NCBI GenBank assembly: GCA_900550775.1
Contig: URTH01000003.1
Location: 1 to 26,924 of the forward strand
Origin: an uncultured Eubacteriales bacterium
GTDB lineage: Bacteria; Bacillota; Clostridia; Monoglobales; Monoglobaceae
Direction of reading: 5' to 3'
Length of the DNA stretch: 26,924 nucleotides
Shown here: piece by piece, positions 8,676 through 15,164 of the stretch
Layout: the number at the start of each line of letters is the position of its first letter
How positions within the stretch are numbered: position 1 is the first letter of the stretch
Position numbers and translations under genes: made by a program
Notes under the pieces: generated by a model
Told to the model about the DNA's origin: nothing
Seen by the model: the letters and a program-made list of their open reading frames with translations, nothing else
The model's database searches: none

Positions 8676-8718
8676 CAGCCGAAAGAAAGCCATCCTCGGA
8701 TTTTGCTTTTTTCGGCTG
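8676..8718 (-). terminator. Candidate terminator hairpin after the terminase gene
   Basis: CAGCCGAAA at 8676-8684 pairs with TTTCGGCTG at 8710-8718, with additional nested pairing (AAAGC/GCTTT and ATCC/GGAT). It begins three bases after the terminase stop. No U-run follows directly; a short T-rich stretch comes about 12 bases later and overlaps the ruvX -35, so termination may be weak. Confidence 0.5.
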
Positions 8719-8721
8719 CGG

Positions 8722-10131
8722 CTATAAGACAAAACGGTGATAATCCGACAGTTTTTCGGTTGCCAGCGGATTATAGGGCAGGGTCTTTTTTGCCTTGTCC
8801 ATGCGCGGGGCGATCGGATCACTCATAAAAAAATACTTTAAGGCGTCATAGAGGTGATCCTCCTGCCGGGTGTCAACGTCCTCCGGGTTGACGCTGTCAT
8901 AATGCAGCTGCGGCAGTGTACGGATCATGTTTTTGCAGCAGTCAAAGACGTAAAACATGGGAATCCCGTTTTCGTCAAAGGCCAGACGGTAATGCACCTG
9001 CATTTTCCCGGCCAGACGGTCGTTTTTTCCTTTTTCAAAATAAACGCCTTCGCGCTCCATCATGGCCGCAATGCTCCCCTCGGTCGATCCGGTGGCGTTC
9101 CAGATGGCAGGGTCGGCGTAGCCGCAGATCGACAAGCCTTGCTCCTCCCGATCCTCAATGGCGCGAATCTCTTTGGCAATCTTTTGCGCGGTCCAGCGTA
9201 CGCCGGTGTCCGGGGCGCCGGTGCATCCGTACAGCTCGCGGTACAGATAGGCGCGGCCGTCGTGGTCGACCGCAAACCAGCACACGGCAAACGGCTTGGC
9301 ATAACCAAAGTCAAAGGTGCGAAACCGCCGCCATTCCTTTGGAATCGGAAACGGCCGAATCACATGAGAAAACTGTCTTGTTTCGTAGCCCTTGGGGTTG
9401 TTTTGCCATTCCGTAAAGACTTGTCCGTCAAAAATGTCCCATTGCCCGTAAAGCAGCGCCTTTCGTTCCGCCTCCGGCAGCTGCTCCAGTCTCTTTTGAT
9501 AATCGGCGTCGGCACGCATCAAAAAGACGTTGTCGCTGACAAAGGAGGGGATAAAGATGCGGCTTGCGCCGGTTTTAACATCCCGAAATCCCTCGCCCGG
9601 CGTATGTCCGTCAATAAACCGGCGTTTGACCCAGCTGTGTCCGATGCCGCCGGGGTTGGTGCTGGATTTCATTTGCTTGGGATAGCGGTTGACCCCGCGA
9701 ATCCTGGAGAGCAGGTAGGTGTACTGTTCCTCCGTAAAATGGGTCAGCTCGTCAAAGCGTACCACATCGTACTCCGCGCCCTGGTAGCGCAGTACATCCT
9801 TTTCTGCCGCGCAGTAGCCAAATTCAATCAGAGAGCCGTTTAAAAATTCCCAGCGGTGGCTGCTGCTTCGGTATGTTGCGGCATCGGCAGGAAAAAACTG
9901 CAAAGAGGTATAAATGATCGAATGCTCCAGCTCCGGGAAGGTGCGGCGCAGAATAAGCTGCCGGCTTTTGGGGTAGCGCAGCGCATAAAGCAGTGCGTCA
10001 ACCAGTTGTCCGTAGGACTTGCCGCCGCCGGCAGCGCCGCCAAACAAAACCTCGTCTGCCTTGGCGTCAATAAATTTTTTTTGGGTTGCGGTCAGAGAAA
10101 GATCAAGCGTCTTTTGCATTATTTTTTTCAT
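8722..10131 (-). CDS. terL: Phage terminase large subunit
   Basis: A 469-residue DNA-packaging motor: an N-terminal ATPase that translocates DNA into the procapsid through the portal and a C-terminal RNase H-like nuclease that cuts the concatemer. All key elements are visible: Walker A GGAAGGGKS (about 31-39), Walker B VVRFDE with the catalytic Glu (about 123-128), the coupling motif TNPGG (about 158), and nuclease aspartates in FDFGYA (near 274), YADPAIW (near 340) and EDHLYDAL (near 425-429). I chose ATG 10131 because AGGAGG precedes it; a TTG at 10158 would add nine residues. It overlaps the preceding small gene by 29 bases. Both active sites look intact, which is notable in an island without a capsid gene. 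Confidence 0.95.
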   Translation of the reverse strand: MKKIMQKTLDLSLTATQKKFIDAKADEVLFGGAAGGGKSYGQLVDALLYALRYPKSRQLILRRTFPELEHSIIYTSLQFFPADAATYRSSSHRWEFLNGSLIEFGYCAAEKDVLRYQGAEYDVVRFDELTHFTEEQYTYLLSRIRGVNRYPKQMKSSTNPGGIGHSWVKRRFIDGHTPGEGFRDVKTGASRIFIPSFVSDNVFLMRADADYQKRLEQLPEAERKALLYGQWDIFDGQVFTEWQNNPKGYETRQFSHVIRPFPIPKEWRRFRTFDFGYAKPFAVCWFAVDHDGRAYLYRELYGCTGAPDTGVRWTAQKIAKEIRAIEDREEQGLSICGYADPAIWNATGSTEGSIAAMMEREGVYFEKGKNDRLAGKMQVHYRLAFDENGIPMFYVFDCCKNMIRTLPQLHYDSVNPEDVDTRQEDHLYDALKYFFMSDPIAPRMDKAKKTLPYNPLATEKLSDYHRFVL

Positions 10132-10339
10132 CCGGATCCTCCTGACTTTCGCCGACAATGCGGATGTTGACGGTCAGCGCAACGGTTTGTTCCTTTTCGC
10201 TTTCCCTTTCCAGTTCCTCTGCCAGCGATAAAATTTCCTTTGCGGCAGACAGCTCGACCCGCTCATTGCCGCAGTGCAAGAGCTCCTTGAGTTTTTCCGC
10301 CGCCTGTGCATGGGATTGTATGTTGTTTGGTTCCTTCAT
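10103..10339 (-). CDS. Small phage protein upstream of terL, possible small-terminase role
   Basis: A 78-residue protein, largely helical and charged, containing AAEKLKELL and SAAKEILSLAEELE. I recognise no family with confidence. Its position immediately before terL, overlapping it by 29 bases, is where small terminase subunits are usually found, and the SAAKEIL stretch resembles phage small-subunit-like proteins, but it is short and has no clear helix-turn-helix. The ATG at 10339 has GGAGGT in front; the longer frame to 10438 does not. It also overlaps the upstream sigma-like gene by 77 bases in another frame. It could equally be an accessory regulator. Confidence 0.65.
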   Translation of the reverse strand: MKEPNNIQSHAQAAEKLKELLHCGNERVELSAAKEILSLAEELERESEKEQTVALTVNIRIVGESQEDPDEKNNAKDA

Positions 10340-10727
10340 TTGGTTTTTTACCTCCAATCTCAATGCCGACCAGACGCAAAACGGCGTTGTTATGAATCCG
10401 TATCGCCTGCCGCCGGCAGTAATGAACATGAAATTCAATTGCGTCCCAATAAAGCTGGTTGACGTAGCGCGCCGTCAGGATGCTCCGCTCCTCCGGCGTC
10501 AAATGCTCCATCATGCTGTCAAAACAGGAAACCAGTTCCTTTAGTTTTTGGTGAATCTCATCAATCTGTGTTTGATAATAGTGAATATACTTTTCTCCGA
10601 CTGTCCCCATTTTCGCACTGTCACGAATTAAATCCTGATAAAAATCCGATTTCATTGTAAGCTCTTTCCGCAATAGCGGCAGCCCGCGCAGCCATTTCTT
10701 TACTTCCTCTACTGTTGAAAATCTCAT
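10263..10727 (-). CDS. Sigma-70 region 4-like phage transcriptional activator
   Basis: A 154-residue protein whose residues about 75-120 look like a sigma-70 region 4 helix-turn-helix: LTPEERSILTARYV, then DAIEFHVHYCRRQAIRI, then HNNAVLRL. Proteins of this type (ArpU/RinA-like activators, often sitting just before the terminase genes) switch on phage late or packaging genes; that role is inferred here. The N-terminal half is helical and may mediate dimer contacts. The ATG at 10727 has GAGGA in front and lies three bases after the zinc-finger gene. The last 25 or so residues (from GGKKPNEG) overlap the next gene and look unlike the rest, so this tail may be a relic of a frameshift or extension. 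Confidence 0.7.
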   Translation of the reverse strand: MRFSTVEEVKKWLRGLPLLRKELTMKSDFYQDLIRDSAKMGTVGEKYIHYYQTQIDEIHQKLKELVSCFDSMMEHLTPEERSILTARYVNQLYWDAIEFHVHYCRRQAIRIHNNAVLRLVGIEIGGKKPNEGTKQHTIPCTGGGKTQGALALRQ

Positions 10728-10730
10728 TCC

Positions 10731-10988
10731 TCATTCATCCTTTCTTTTGTAAAATGTTGTCCGTCTTTCCATCGGCCGTTCGGACAAGACAGCGAAGCCA
10801 TCGGAGCGCATGTAGGCGCGGCGGCATTGTGCGTTGCAAAATACGTTGTTGTCCTCAAAAACGATATTCGGATTGTATCTGCGATACAAGGGAGCGCCGC
10901 AGCAACGGCACTCTCCGATTTGCCGCCCGTCTCGCATAGGTTCCAATTCTCCGAACTTTTCCATCGTCAAAATATCCGGGTGTGTCAT
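10731..10988 (-). CDS. Small zinc-finger protein, first gene of the terminase operon
   Basis: An 85-residue protein with a likely zinc-binding site: CRCCG (Cys 27, 29 and 30) and CNAQC (Cys 51 and 55), separated by about 20 residues. This spacing suits a single treble-clef or zinc-ribbon unit. I do not recognise the family; small Cys-rich proteins are common in phage early operons and may bind DNA or a host protein. The ATG at 10988 has AAAGGAGGG five bases upstream, so the longer frame to 11027 is not used. It is the first gene after the leftward promoter at 11059-11086. Confidence 0.75.
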   Translation of the reverse strand: MTHPDILTMEKFGELEPMRDGRQIGECRCCGAPLYRRYNPNIVFEDNNVFCNAQCRRAYMRSDGFAVLSERPMERRTTFYKRKDE

Positions 10989-11058
10989 TTTGTTCCCTCC
11001 TTTGCGGCACGAAGTTTTATTTACCATAATTTCCCAATATTTTGACTGGCATATTCCT

Positions 11059-11086
11059 ATTATACAACATAAATATCGTTTGTCAA
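11059..11086 (-). promoter_or_regulatory. Leftward promoter of the terminase operon
   Basis: On the minus strand a perfect TTGACA (11081-11086) and perfect TATAAT (11059-11064) are 16 bases apart. It should start transcription near 11052, about 64 bases before the zinc-finger gene. A promoter this strong implies control, most likely by the divergent repressor. Confidence 0.85.
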
Positions 11087-11147
11087 TAGAAAAAAACCAA
11101 AAATATTGTTGAATTTTCTCTTGTAATGCGGAAAAATTTATGTTATA
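11061..11147. promoter_or_regulatory. Candidate paired operators overlapping both divergent -10 boxes
   Basis: ATACAACATAAAT at 11062-11074 and ATTTATGTTATAC at 11136-11148 are inverted copies matching at 11 of 13 positions. Each covers one of the two divergent -10 boxes. Such symmetry suggests that the S24 repressor binds both promoters. A second, weaker ACAA...TTGT symmetry spans 11064-11083. The protein-DNA link is inferred. Confidence 0.5.
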
Positions 11148-11149
11148 CT
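11121..11149 (+). promoter_or_regulatory. Rightward promoter of the repressor gene
   Basis: TTGTAA (11121-11126) and TATACT (11144-11149) are 17 bases apart. The start site would be near 11156, leaving a leader of only about 11 bases that contains the ribosome site. The promoter points away from the stronger leftward promoter, as in a phage genetic switch. Confidence 0.78.
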
Positions 11150-11166
11150 AGCGGTGAGGTGAAATT

Positions 11167-11874
11167 ATGGCAAACAGCTATATCAGTGAAAAATTAAAAG
11201 CTGCCCGCATCGCATCCGGCCTGAAGCAAAGAGAGGTATATGAATGGCTTGGCGTCGGCCAATCGACCTTCAGTGCCTGGGAGACCGGAGCCAGTGAGCC
11301 GTCCATCGGCGTTTTTCTCAGGCTCTGTCAAAAATACGGAATTCAGGATATCTATGCCTATTTTATGCCGGACTCTCCGCTGCAGGGACTTTGGAAGGAT
11401 TTGGATCCCTCGTTTTTAAATCGGCTGCTTGCACTGCCGCCGCGTGGCAGGGCGGCAGTAAAGAACTGCCTGGATTTTGAATATAAAGCATCGATGCAAA
11501 AACGGATTCCCCTGCAGCCGCGTAATATTATGGTATATACGCAGGTTGCGACGGCCGGGCGCGGCAGTTACCTGGATGACCAGGACGCCGAGGTCTGCCA
11601 TATCGAGGCGCCGGAGACGGCGTCTTATGCAATCCGCATCTCCGGCGACAGTATGGAGCCGCTGATTCATGACGGTGATCTGGTGTTTGTGCAGCGCCAG
11701 AATGAGCTTGCCTCCGGCGAAATCGGCATCTTTACTTATAATGGAGAGTGCTTTTGCAAAATGTGGGATAACCGCAACGGTGTTCCCAAACTGATCTCGC
11801 TCAATAAAAAGTATGCGCCGATTTTTGTGCAGGCATCGGATAATTTGTACGTCAACGGCAAGGTGTTGCTTTAG
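11167..11874 (+). CDS. XRE-family repressor with S24 self-cleaving domain (CI/LexA-like)
   Basis: A 235-residue phage-type repressor. Residues about 5-60 form an XRE helix-turn-helix (LKQREVYEWLGVGQSTFSAW). The C-terminal S24 domain (about 125-235) has the Ala-Gly cleavage site in ATAGRGS (130/131), the nucleophile Ser in GDSMEP (162) and the general-base Lys in CFCKMW (198). All self-cleavage residues are present, so it is expected to inactivate itself when RecA is activated by DNA damage, releasing the divergent operon. GGTGAGGTGA precedes the ATG. Its gene converges on the portal gene with only 18 bases between stops and no terminator visible there. Confidence 0.93.
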   Translation: MANSYISEKLKAARIASGLKQREVYEWLGVGQSTFSAWETGASEPSIGVFLRLCQKYGIQDIYAYFMPDSPLQGLWKDLDPSFLNRLLALPPRGRAAVKNCLDFEYKASMQKRIPLQPRNIMVYTQVATAGRGSYLDDQDAEVCHIEAPETASYAIRISGDSMEPLIHDGDLVFVQRQNELASGEIGIFTYNGECFCKMWDNRNGVPKLISLNKKYAPIFVQASDNLYVNGKVLL

Positions 11875-11892
11875 GCCGTGACGCACGTGTTC

Positions 11893-13557
11893 TTATTTCG
11901 TTTTTTGCGCGTCTTGGTGCGGTGTTTGGGCTTTTTCCGTACCGGGCGCGCTGTTTTCGTTTGGCGCGGCGGCCGCCGCATCGCGCTGCTTTAAAATGCT
12001 TTCCATGATTTTTTCTTTTCCGTCCAAATACATTGCGTCCAGCAAAATGGCGGCGCTCTCCGCCATGTCGGGACGAAAGACGCCCAGCTTCCATAAATCG
12101 GTCAGAGTCTGGTTTTGACTGATGCGGCTGTATGGGTTGTTTTTTTCGGCGCTGACGGCAATGTCAAATTCGACCGGCCGCATTGCGGTGCTCTGCCGCA
12201 GGCTGTGGCTGGAAAACCTGATATATTCCCGTGCGCCGTTTGGCCCGTCCACGCGGTAGGTGCGCGGCTGATGATAGAATTGGCGCATCAGTTCGATGCA
12301 AAGCAGAATGATTTCCTTGTAGGCGTTATACCCCTCGGCAATCATATCGCGGCTGAGTTTTTCGCCGGCCTGCTGCAGTGCGACAATGGCAGAGTATGCC
12401 GTCACGCCGCCGCTGGTCTGTCCCTGCTGGAAGTCGCGGTTGCCGGAGACTTCTTTGAGCTCCTCAATTTTATTTTGCCGATGGGCAATGATAAAGCTGT
12501 GCAGCGGTTTTGCTTGCAGCTCGCGAATGTTTTCTTCGCTGACCGATCCGGCCACATGGATAATGTCTTTGGAGAGATCGCTCAGCTCGTATTCGTTCAG
12601 GCCGCCGTTGTCCTTTACCATAAACCGGGTCTTGCCGGAGATCAGGGCGTTGCGGCTGATCAGGGCGTCCAGACGGTCGATGTAAAGCTGCGGACTTTTG
12701 ATGATATCAACCAGTCCAAAGCCGACCGGACTGTCCTCATCGGGGTACATGACGTCAAAGACAAAGGGGTACTTCCCGTGATGGTAAATGCCGTCCTCGC
12801 CGCGATCCTCGGACGCATCTAAAATCTGGTTGCCGCAGAATTTTATAAGCTCTACCGTCTGCGCACCGTCACGCTGTTTTTTATAGTAGCAGTCCACAAC
12901 CAGAATTTTGTTGTGGGTCACATCGCTGCCGCTGGTGTTTTGCATGTCGTCATAGGTTAAAATCTCCATCGGACTGCCGGCGGTAAACTTGTCCGCAAGG
13001 TGCGGATATTGCCGCTTAAGGTCGTCCGGGTCGCAAAGCGCGGTCAAAAAAACAAAACGGCTGTCCTGAATATCGCAGATGCCCGGCTCCCAAAAGAGGT
13101 TTAAAAGGTCGATTTTGCGGATGTCGATTTCGCCCATGCCGCCGCGCAGCCGCGGATTAAAGAATACGCCGTAGCAGGCGGCACCGTTTTTTAATTTATA
13201 CCACCATGCGCGGCTGTATGTGCGCTTAAAGTTGCATAAATCCAGCTGCACCGGAAGAATCCGGGTAAAGGTCTCCGCGATTTTGCGATCCGCCTCATCA
13301 CGCTCTAAAATATTGGGAGACGGATAATTGTCCATGGCGTCTGCATGCTTGTTGGCAATGGCGTTAAAAAGGTAGGGTGTGGTCGGTTCCGGCATTTCGT
13401 CCTGCTGTTCGCCCATGTAGCGCGATTTAAACCAGCGGTTGTTTTCGATGACACGCCGGTCAAAGGCCTGCTTGTGTTCCTTGTAGCGCCGAAACTCCTC
13501 GGTGAGCAACCGAAAGAATTCCGGCTTGATGATTCCCTCATAATTTTGATTTTCCAT
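11893..13557 (-). CDS. Phage portal protein
   Basis: A 554-residue protein resembling portal proteins, the dodecameric ring at a capsid vertex through which terminase pumps DNA. Supporting features are the length, the N-terminal NNRWFKSRYMGE region, the early PYLFNAIANKHADAM stretch typical of P22-like portals, the long central mixed domain and an Ala/Pro/Gln-rich disordered C-terminus. I chose ATG 13557: the ATG at 13563 would have only two bases after AAGGAG, whereas 13557 has eight. The gene follows the fibre-like gene by 17 bases, so the two form one unit. No frameshift or internal stop is seen. Its natural partner terL is present in the island but in a separate transcription unit. Confidence 0.85.
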   Translation of the reverse strand: MENQNYEGIIKPEFFRLLTEEFRRYKEHKQAFDRRVIENNRWFKSRYMGEQQDEMPEPTTPYLFNAIANKHADAMDNYPSPNILERDEADRKIAETFTRILPVQLDLCNFKRTYSRAWWYKLKNGAACYGVFFNPRLRGGMGEIDIRKIDLLNLFWEPGICDIQDSRFVFLTALCDPDDLKRQYPHLADKFTAGSPMEILTYDDMQNTSGSDVTHNKILVVDCYYKKQRDGAQTVELIKFCGNQILDASEDRGEDGIYHHGKYPFVFDVMYPDEDSPVGFGLVDIIKSPQLYIDRLDALISRNALISGKTRFMVKDNGGLNEYELSDLSKDIIHVAGSVSEENIRELQAKPLHSFIIAHRQNKIEELKEVSGNRDFQQGQTSGGVTAYSAIVALQQAGEKLSRDMIAEGYNAYKEIILLCIELMRQFYHQPRTYRVDGPNGAREYIRFSSHSLRQSTAMRPVEFDIAVSAEKNNPYSRISQNQTLTDLWKLGVFRPDMAESAAILLDAMYLDGKEKIMESILKQRDAAAAAPNENSAPGTEKAQTPHQDAQKTK

Positions 13558-13574
13558 AATCATTTCTCCTTTTC

Positions 13575-14465
13575 TCAGGCTTTTGCGGTCAGCGCCGCAA
13601 TATCGTTTTCTATTTTGTTAATTTTTGCTTCAATATCAATGCCGTTGAGCATAACCCTCTGCCCGGTGACCCAGATTTCACCGTTTTCTTCCCAAAAGGT
13701 AATAAAGGGCGAATAGCCGACCAGCCCCATGTTGGCGTAATTTTCCGCCTTTTCGATCTTAAAGGCGCCGTTGGTATACACCACACCGTTGATGCTGTGG
13801 CTGCCCTCGCCATTGCCGGCGCCCAGAACCAGGTAGGCGGTGCCGTTGTCGCCGACCGACATGCCCAGCTTTTGCTTGCGGACGCCGTTTTCATCCTGCA
13901 TCATTTTGATGCCGGTCGGATCCATCAGGGCAAATACGCCGCCGGTTTGGTTGGTATAATTCTGACTGTTTGTACCGACAATGGTAGAGGCGTAGATGGC
14001 GGAGCTCTCTACCGTTCCGCTAAAGACGGCCTCGCCGCTGCTGTTGATCGAGACGGTGGGGATGCCCTGTGCATCGCAAAGCATAAACTGAAATTTTTGC
14101 GTGTCCTTGTCGTAGGCGGCCAAAAACCGCGTCCTCTCTCCGCGGTCGCGGATGATGAGCTTAGAGCCGCTGATTTCCATCTTTCCGCTGTTATCCCTGA
14201 CGGATACCTTGGAGGTGTCGACCGTGCCGGCCGTCAGCTTGTCCGCCGTCAGTGCGCCGATTTGCGCGTTGCTGATTTTGGCGTTGTTTGTGTCAATGTT
14301 TTCCGCCTTGACGGCGGCCGCCTCGCTGACGTTTCCGGCGTCCAGGTTTTGAAAGAGGTACGACAGTTCATCCACCAGCGCCGTGCCCCATTCCTTGACC
14401 GCCCGAATGTCCCGGCCGGTGTCCCCGGTCAGCTTGGGCGGTATCGGTGTTGTTAAGTTTGGCAT
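13575..14465 (-). CDS. Phage tail fibre/minor structural-like protein
   Basis: A 296-residue protein with features of phage tail or appendage proteins. Residues about 1-40 are a short head (PIPPKLTGDTGRDIRAV). A repetitive Asn/Ala/Thr-rich stretch (AKISNAQIGALTADKLTAG) typical of phage host-specificity and fibre proteins comes next. The remainder is a Gly-rich beta-type domain, ending in a short coiled coil (KINKIENDIAALTAKA). The start at 14465 has GGAGG with eight bases of spacing. A specific family is not certain; a virion-surface role is inferred from composition and from linkage to the portal gene. It is unusual for a fibre-like gene to be directly upstream of a portal gene. Confidence 0.62.
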   Translation of the reverse strand: MPNLTTPIPPKLTGDTGRDIRAVKEWGTALVDELSYLFQNLDAGNVSEAAAVKAENIDTNNAKISNAQIGALTADKLTAGTVDTSKVSVRDNSGKMEISGSKLIIRDRGERTRFLAAYDKDTQKFQFMLCDAQGIPTVSINSSGEAVFSGTVESSAIYASTIVGTNSQNYTNQTGGVFALMDPTGIKMMQDENGVRKQKLGMSVGDNGTAYLVLGAGNGEGSHSINGVVYTNGAFKIEKAENYANMGLVGYSPFITFWEENGEIWVTGQRVMLNGIDIEAKINKIENDIAALTAKA

Positions 14466-14496
14466 GTTTGATTCCTCCATTTCTTGGTTTTCTTTT

Positions 14497-14530
14497 ATTA
14501 TAGGGATTTTAGAGTGACATGGAGTGCCAT
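14497..14530 (-). promoter_or_regulatory. Candidate activated promoter of the fibre-portal operon
   Basis: On the minus strand a perfect TATAAT is at 14497-14502 but no -35 box is recognisable. Where a -35 should be, a direct repeat GAGTG(A/C)CAT occurs twice, at 14512-14520 and 14522-14530 (plus-strand reading), exactly one helical turn apart. This suits a promoter that needs an activator; the sigma-region-4-like protein of the island is the obvious candidate. Confidence 0.45.
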
Positions 14531-14562
14531 CCGCCGCTTTTTGAAAAAGTTTTTTGTTTGTC

Positions 14563-14591
14563 TTGACAATCGGGAAAAAACGTTTTATAAT
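14563..14591 (+). promoter_or_regulatory. Consensus promoter of the marR-ABC exporter operon
   Basis: Perfect TTGACA (14563-14568) and perfect TATAAT (14586-14591) with a 17-base spacer. Transcription should begin near 14598, directly in the candidate MarR operator, so this strong promoter is probably kept silent by the regulator. Confidence 0.9.
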
Positions 14592-14595
14592 GTAA

Positions 14596-14614
14596 GTGTT
14601 AAACAGTTAAGCAC
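14596..14614. promoter_or_regulatory. Candidate MarR operator
   Basis: GTGTTAAACAGTTAAGCAC is an imperfect palindrome with a TTAA-N4-TTAA core (14599-14610) and GTG/CAC ends. It covers the predicted transcription start just after the -10 box. Size and position suit autorepression by the MarR protein encoded next. Confidence 0.55.
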
Positions 14615-14639
14615 AAAACTATTAGGAGGTGATGGCGCC

Positions 14640-15131
14640 GTGGGGCTATCCTATTTTCATATTAACCAAAGCCTGCGCAAGGTACATCTGCTGCGCAAAC
14701 GGTCACTGCAGCAGGCCATGCGGAAACAGAAGCTGCAGCCAAGCTGGCTGCCGCTTTTGCATTATGTAGAGGAACATCCGGGCTGTACCCAGGCAGAGGT
14801 GGCAGAAAATCTGGCGCTGACGCCGGCGGCAATTACGCTGGCAACGCAGCGGCTTGCGGCACAAAAGATGCTGGTGAAAAAGACGGATCAAAAGAACCTG
14901 CGCCGCAACATTCTCAGCGTGACTGCGGTCGGCCAGGAGCGGCTGCGCAAAATGGGAATATTTTTTGAAGAATTTGATCAAAAGATGTTTCAGGGGCTGA
15001 GCGAGGCGGAGCTTTGCGCCTTTCAGGAGACCTTGGATCGTATCACCACCAATATTACCGGTGAGGACAAAAACGAGGTATCCAGACAGGTGATTACCGA
15101 TCTCTTGCGTGAAATCCGTGAGGACGCTTAG
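14640..15131 (+). CDS. MarR family transcriptional regulator
   Basis: A 163-residue winged-helix regulator of the MarR type, which binds DNA as a dimer and usually lets go when it meets a small ligand. The winged helix spans about residues 40-105: GCTQAEVAENLALTPAAIT is the helix-turn-helix and KKTDQKNLRRNILSVT the wing. Flanking helices would form the dimer interface. The start is a GTG at 14640, set by a near-perfect AGGAGGTGAT ribosome site; the nearby ATG at 14632 is out of frame, and the long upstream open frame has no site. The gene is followed 33 bases later by two ABC exporter genes, a common pairing in Clostridia in which the regulator controls drug or toxic-metabolite export. Confidence 0.92.
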   Translation: MGLSYFHINQSLRKVHLLRKRSLQQAMRKQKLQPSWLPLLHYVEEHPGCTQAEVAENLALTPAAITLATQRLAAQKMLVKKTDQKNLRRNILSVTAVGQERLRKMGIFFEEFDQKMFQGLSEAELCAFQETLDRITTNITGEDKNEVSRQVITDLLREIREDA

Positions 15132-15164
15132 AGAAACAATTTGAAAGAAAGGAAGGATATGACG

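Larger units (their letters stand above)
8722..14465. mobile_element. Phage-derived island: terminase, portal, fibre-like protein and repressor, no capsid
   Basis: Seven intact phage-type genes lie between ruvX and a marR-ABC operon. Two leftward blocks are seen: fibre-like then portal (14465 to 11893), and zinc finger, sigma-like, small protein, then large terminase (10988 to 8722). A rightward repressor gene (11167-11874) lies between them. I find no capsid, scaffold protease, head-tail connector, tape measure, lysis, integrase or replication gene and no recognisable attachment-site repeat. The block order (fibre before portal, terminase in a separate unit) is not that of an ordinary tailed phage. 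The island is either a decayed, rearranged prophage or a reduced, retained packaging element. Confidence 0.75.

Noticed and set aside
8854..9843. Long plus-strand open frame (329 codons) opposite terL
   Set aside because: It is the antisense of a gene with all terminase motifs; the translation has no recognisable domain and this arises from codon bias.
12115..12822. Plus-strand open frame of 235 codons opposite the portal gene
   Set aside because: Antisense shadow with no ribosome site or domain.
13797..14456. Plus-strand open frame of 219 codons opposite the fibre-like gene
   Set aside because: Antisense shadow; it reads through repeats that make sense only on the other strand.
8676..14560. 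Attachment-site direct repeats bounding the phage island
   Set aside because: By eye I found no shared sequence of convincing length between the two flanks; only weak T-rich similarity.
14632..14634. ATG start for the MarR gene at 14632
   Set aside because: It is out of frame with the MarR coding sequence; the in-frame GTG at 14640 follows the ribosome site at a suitable distance.
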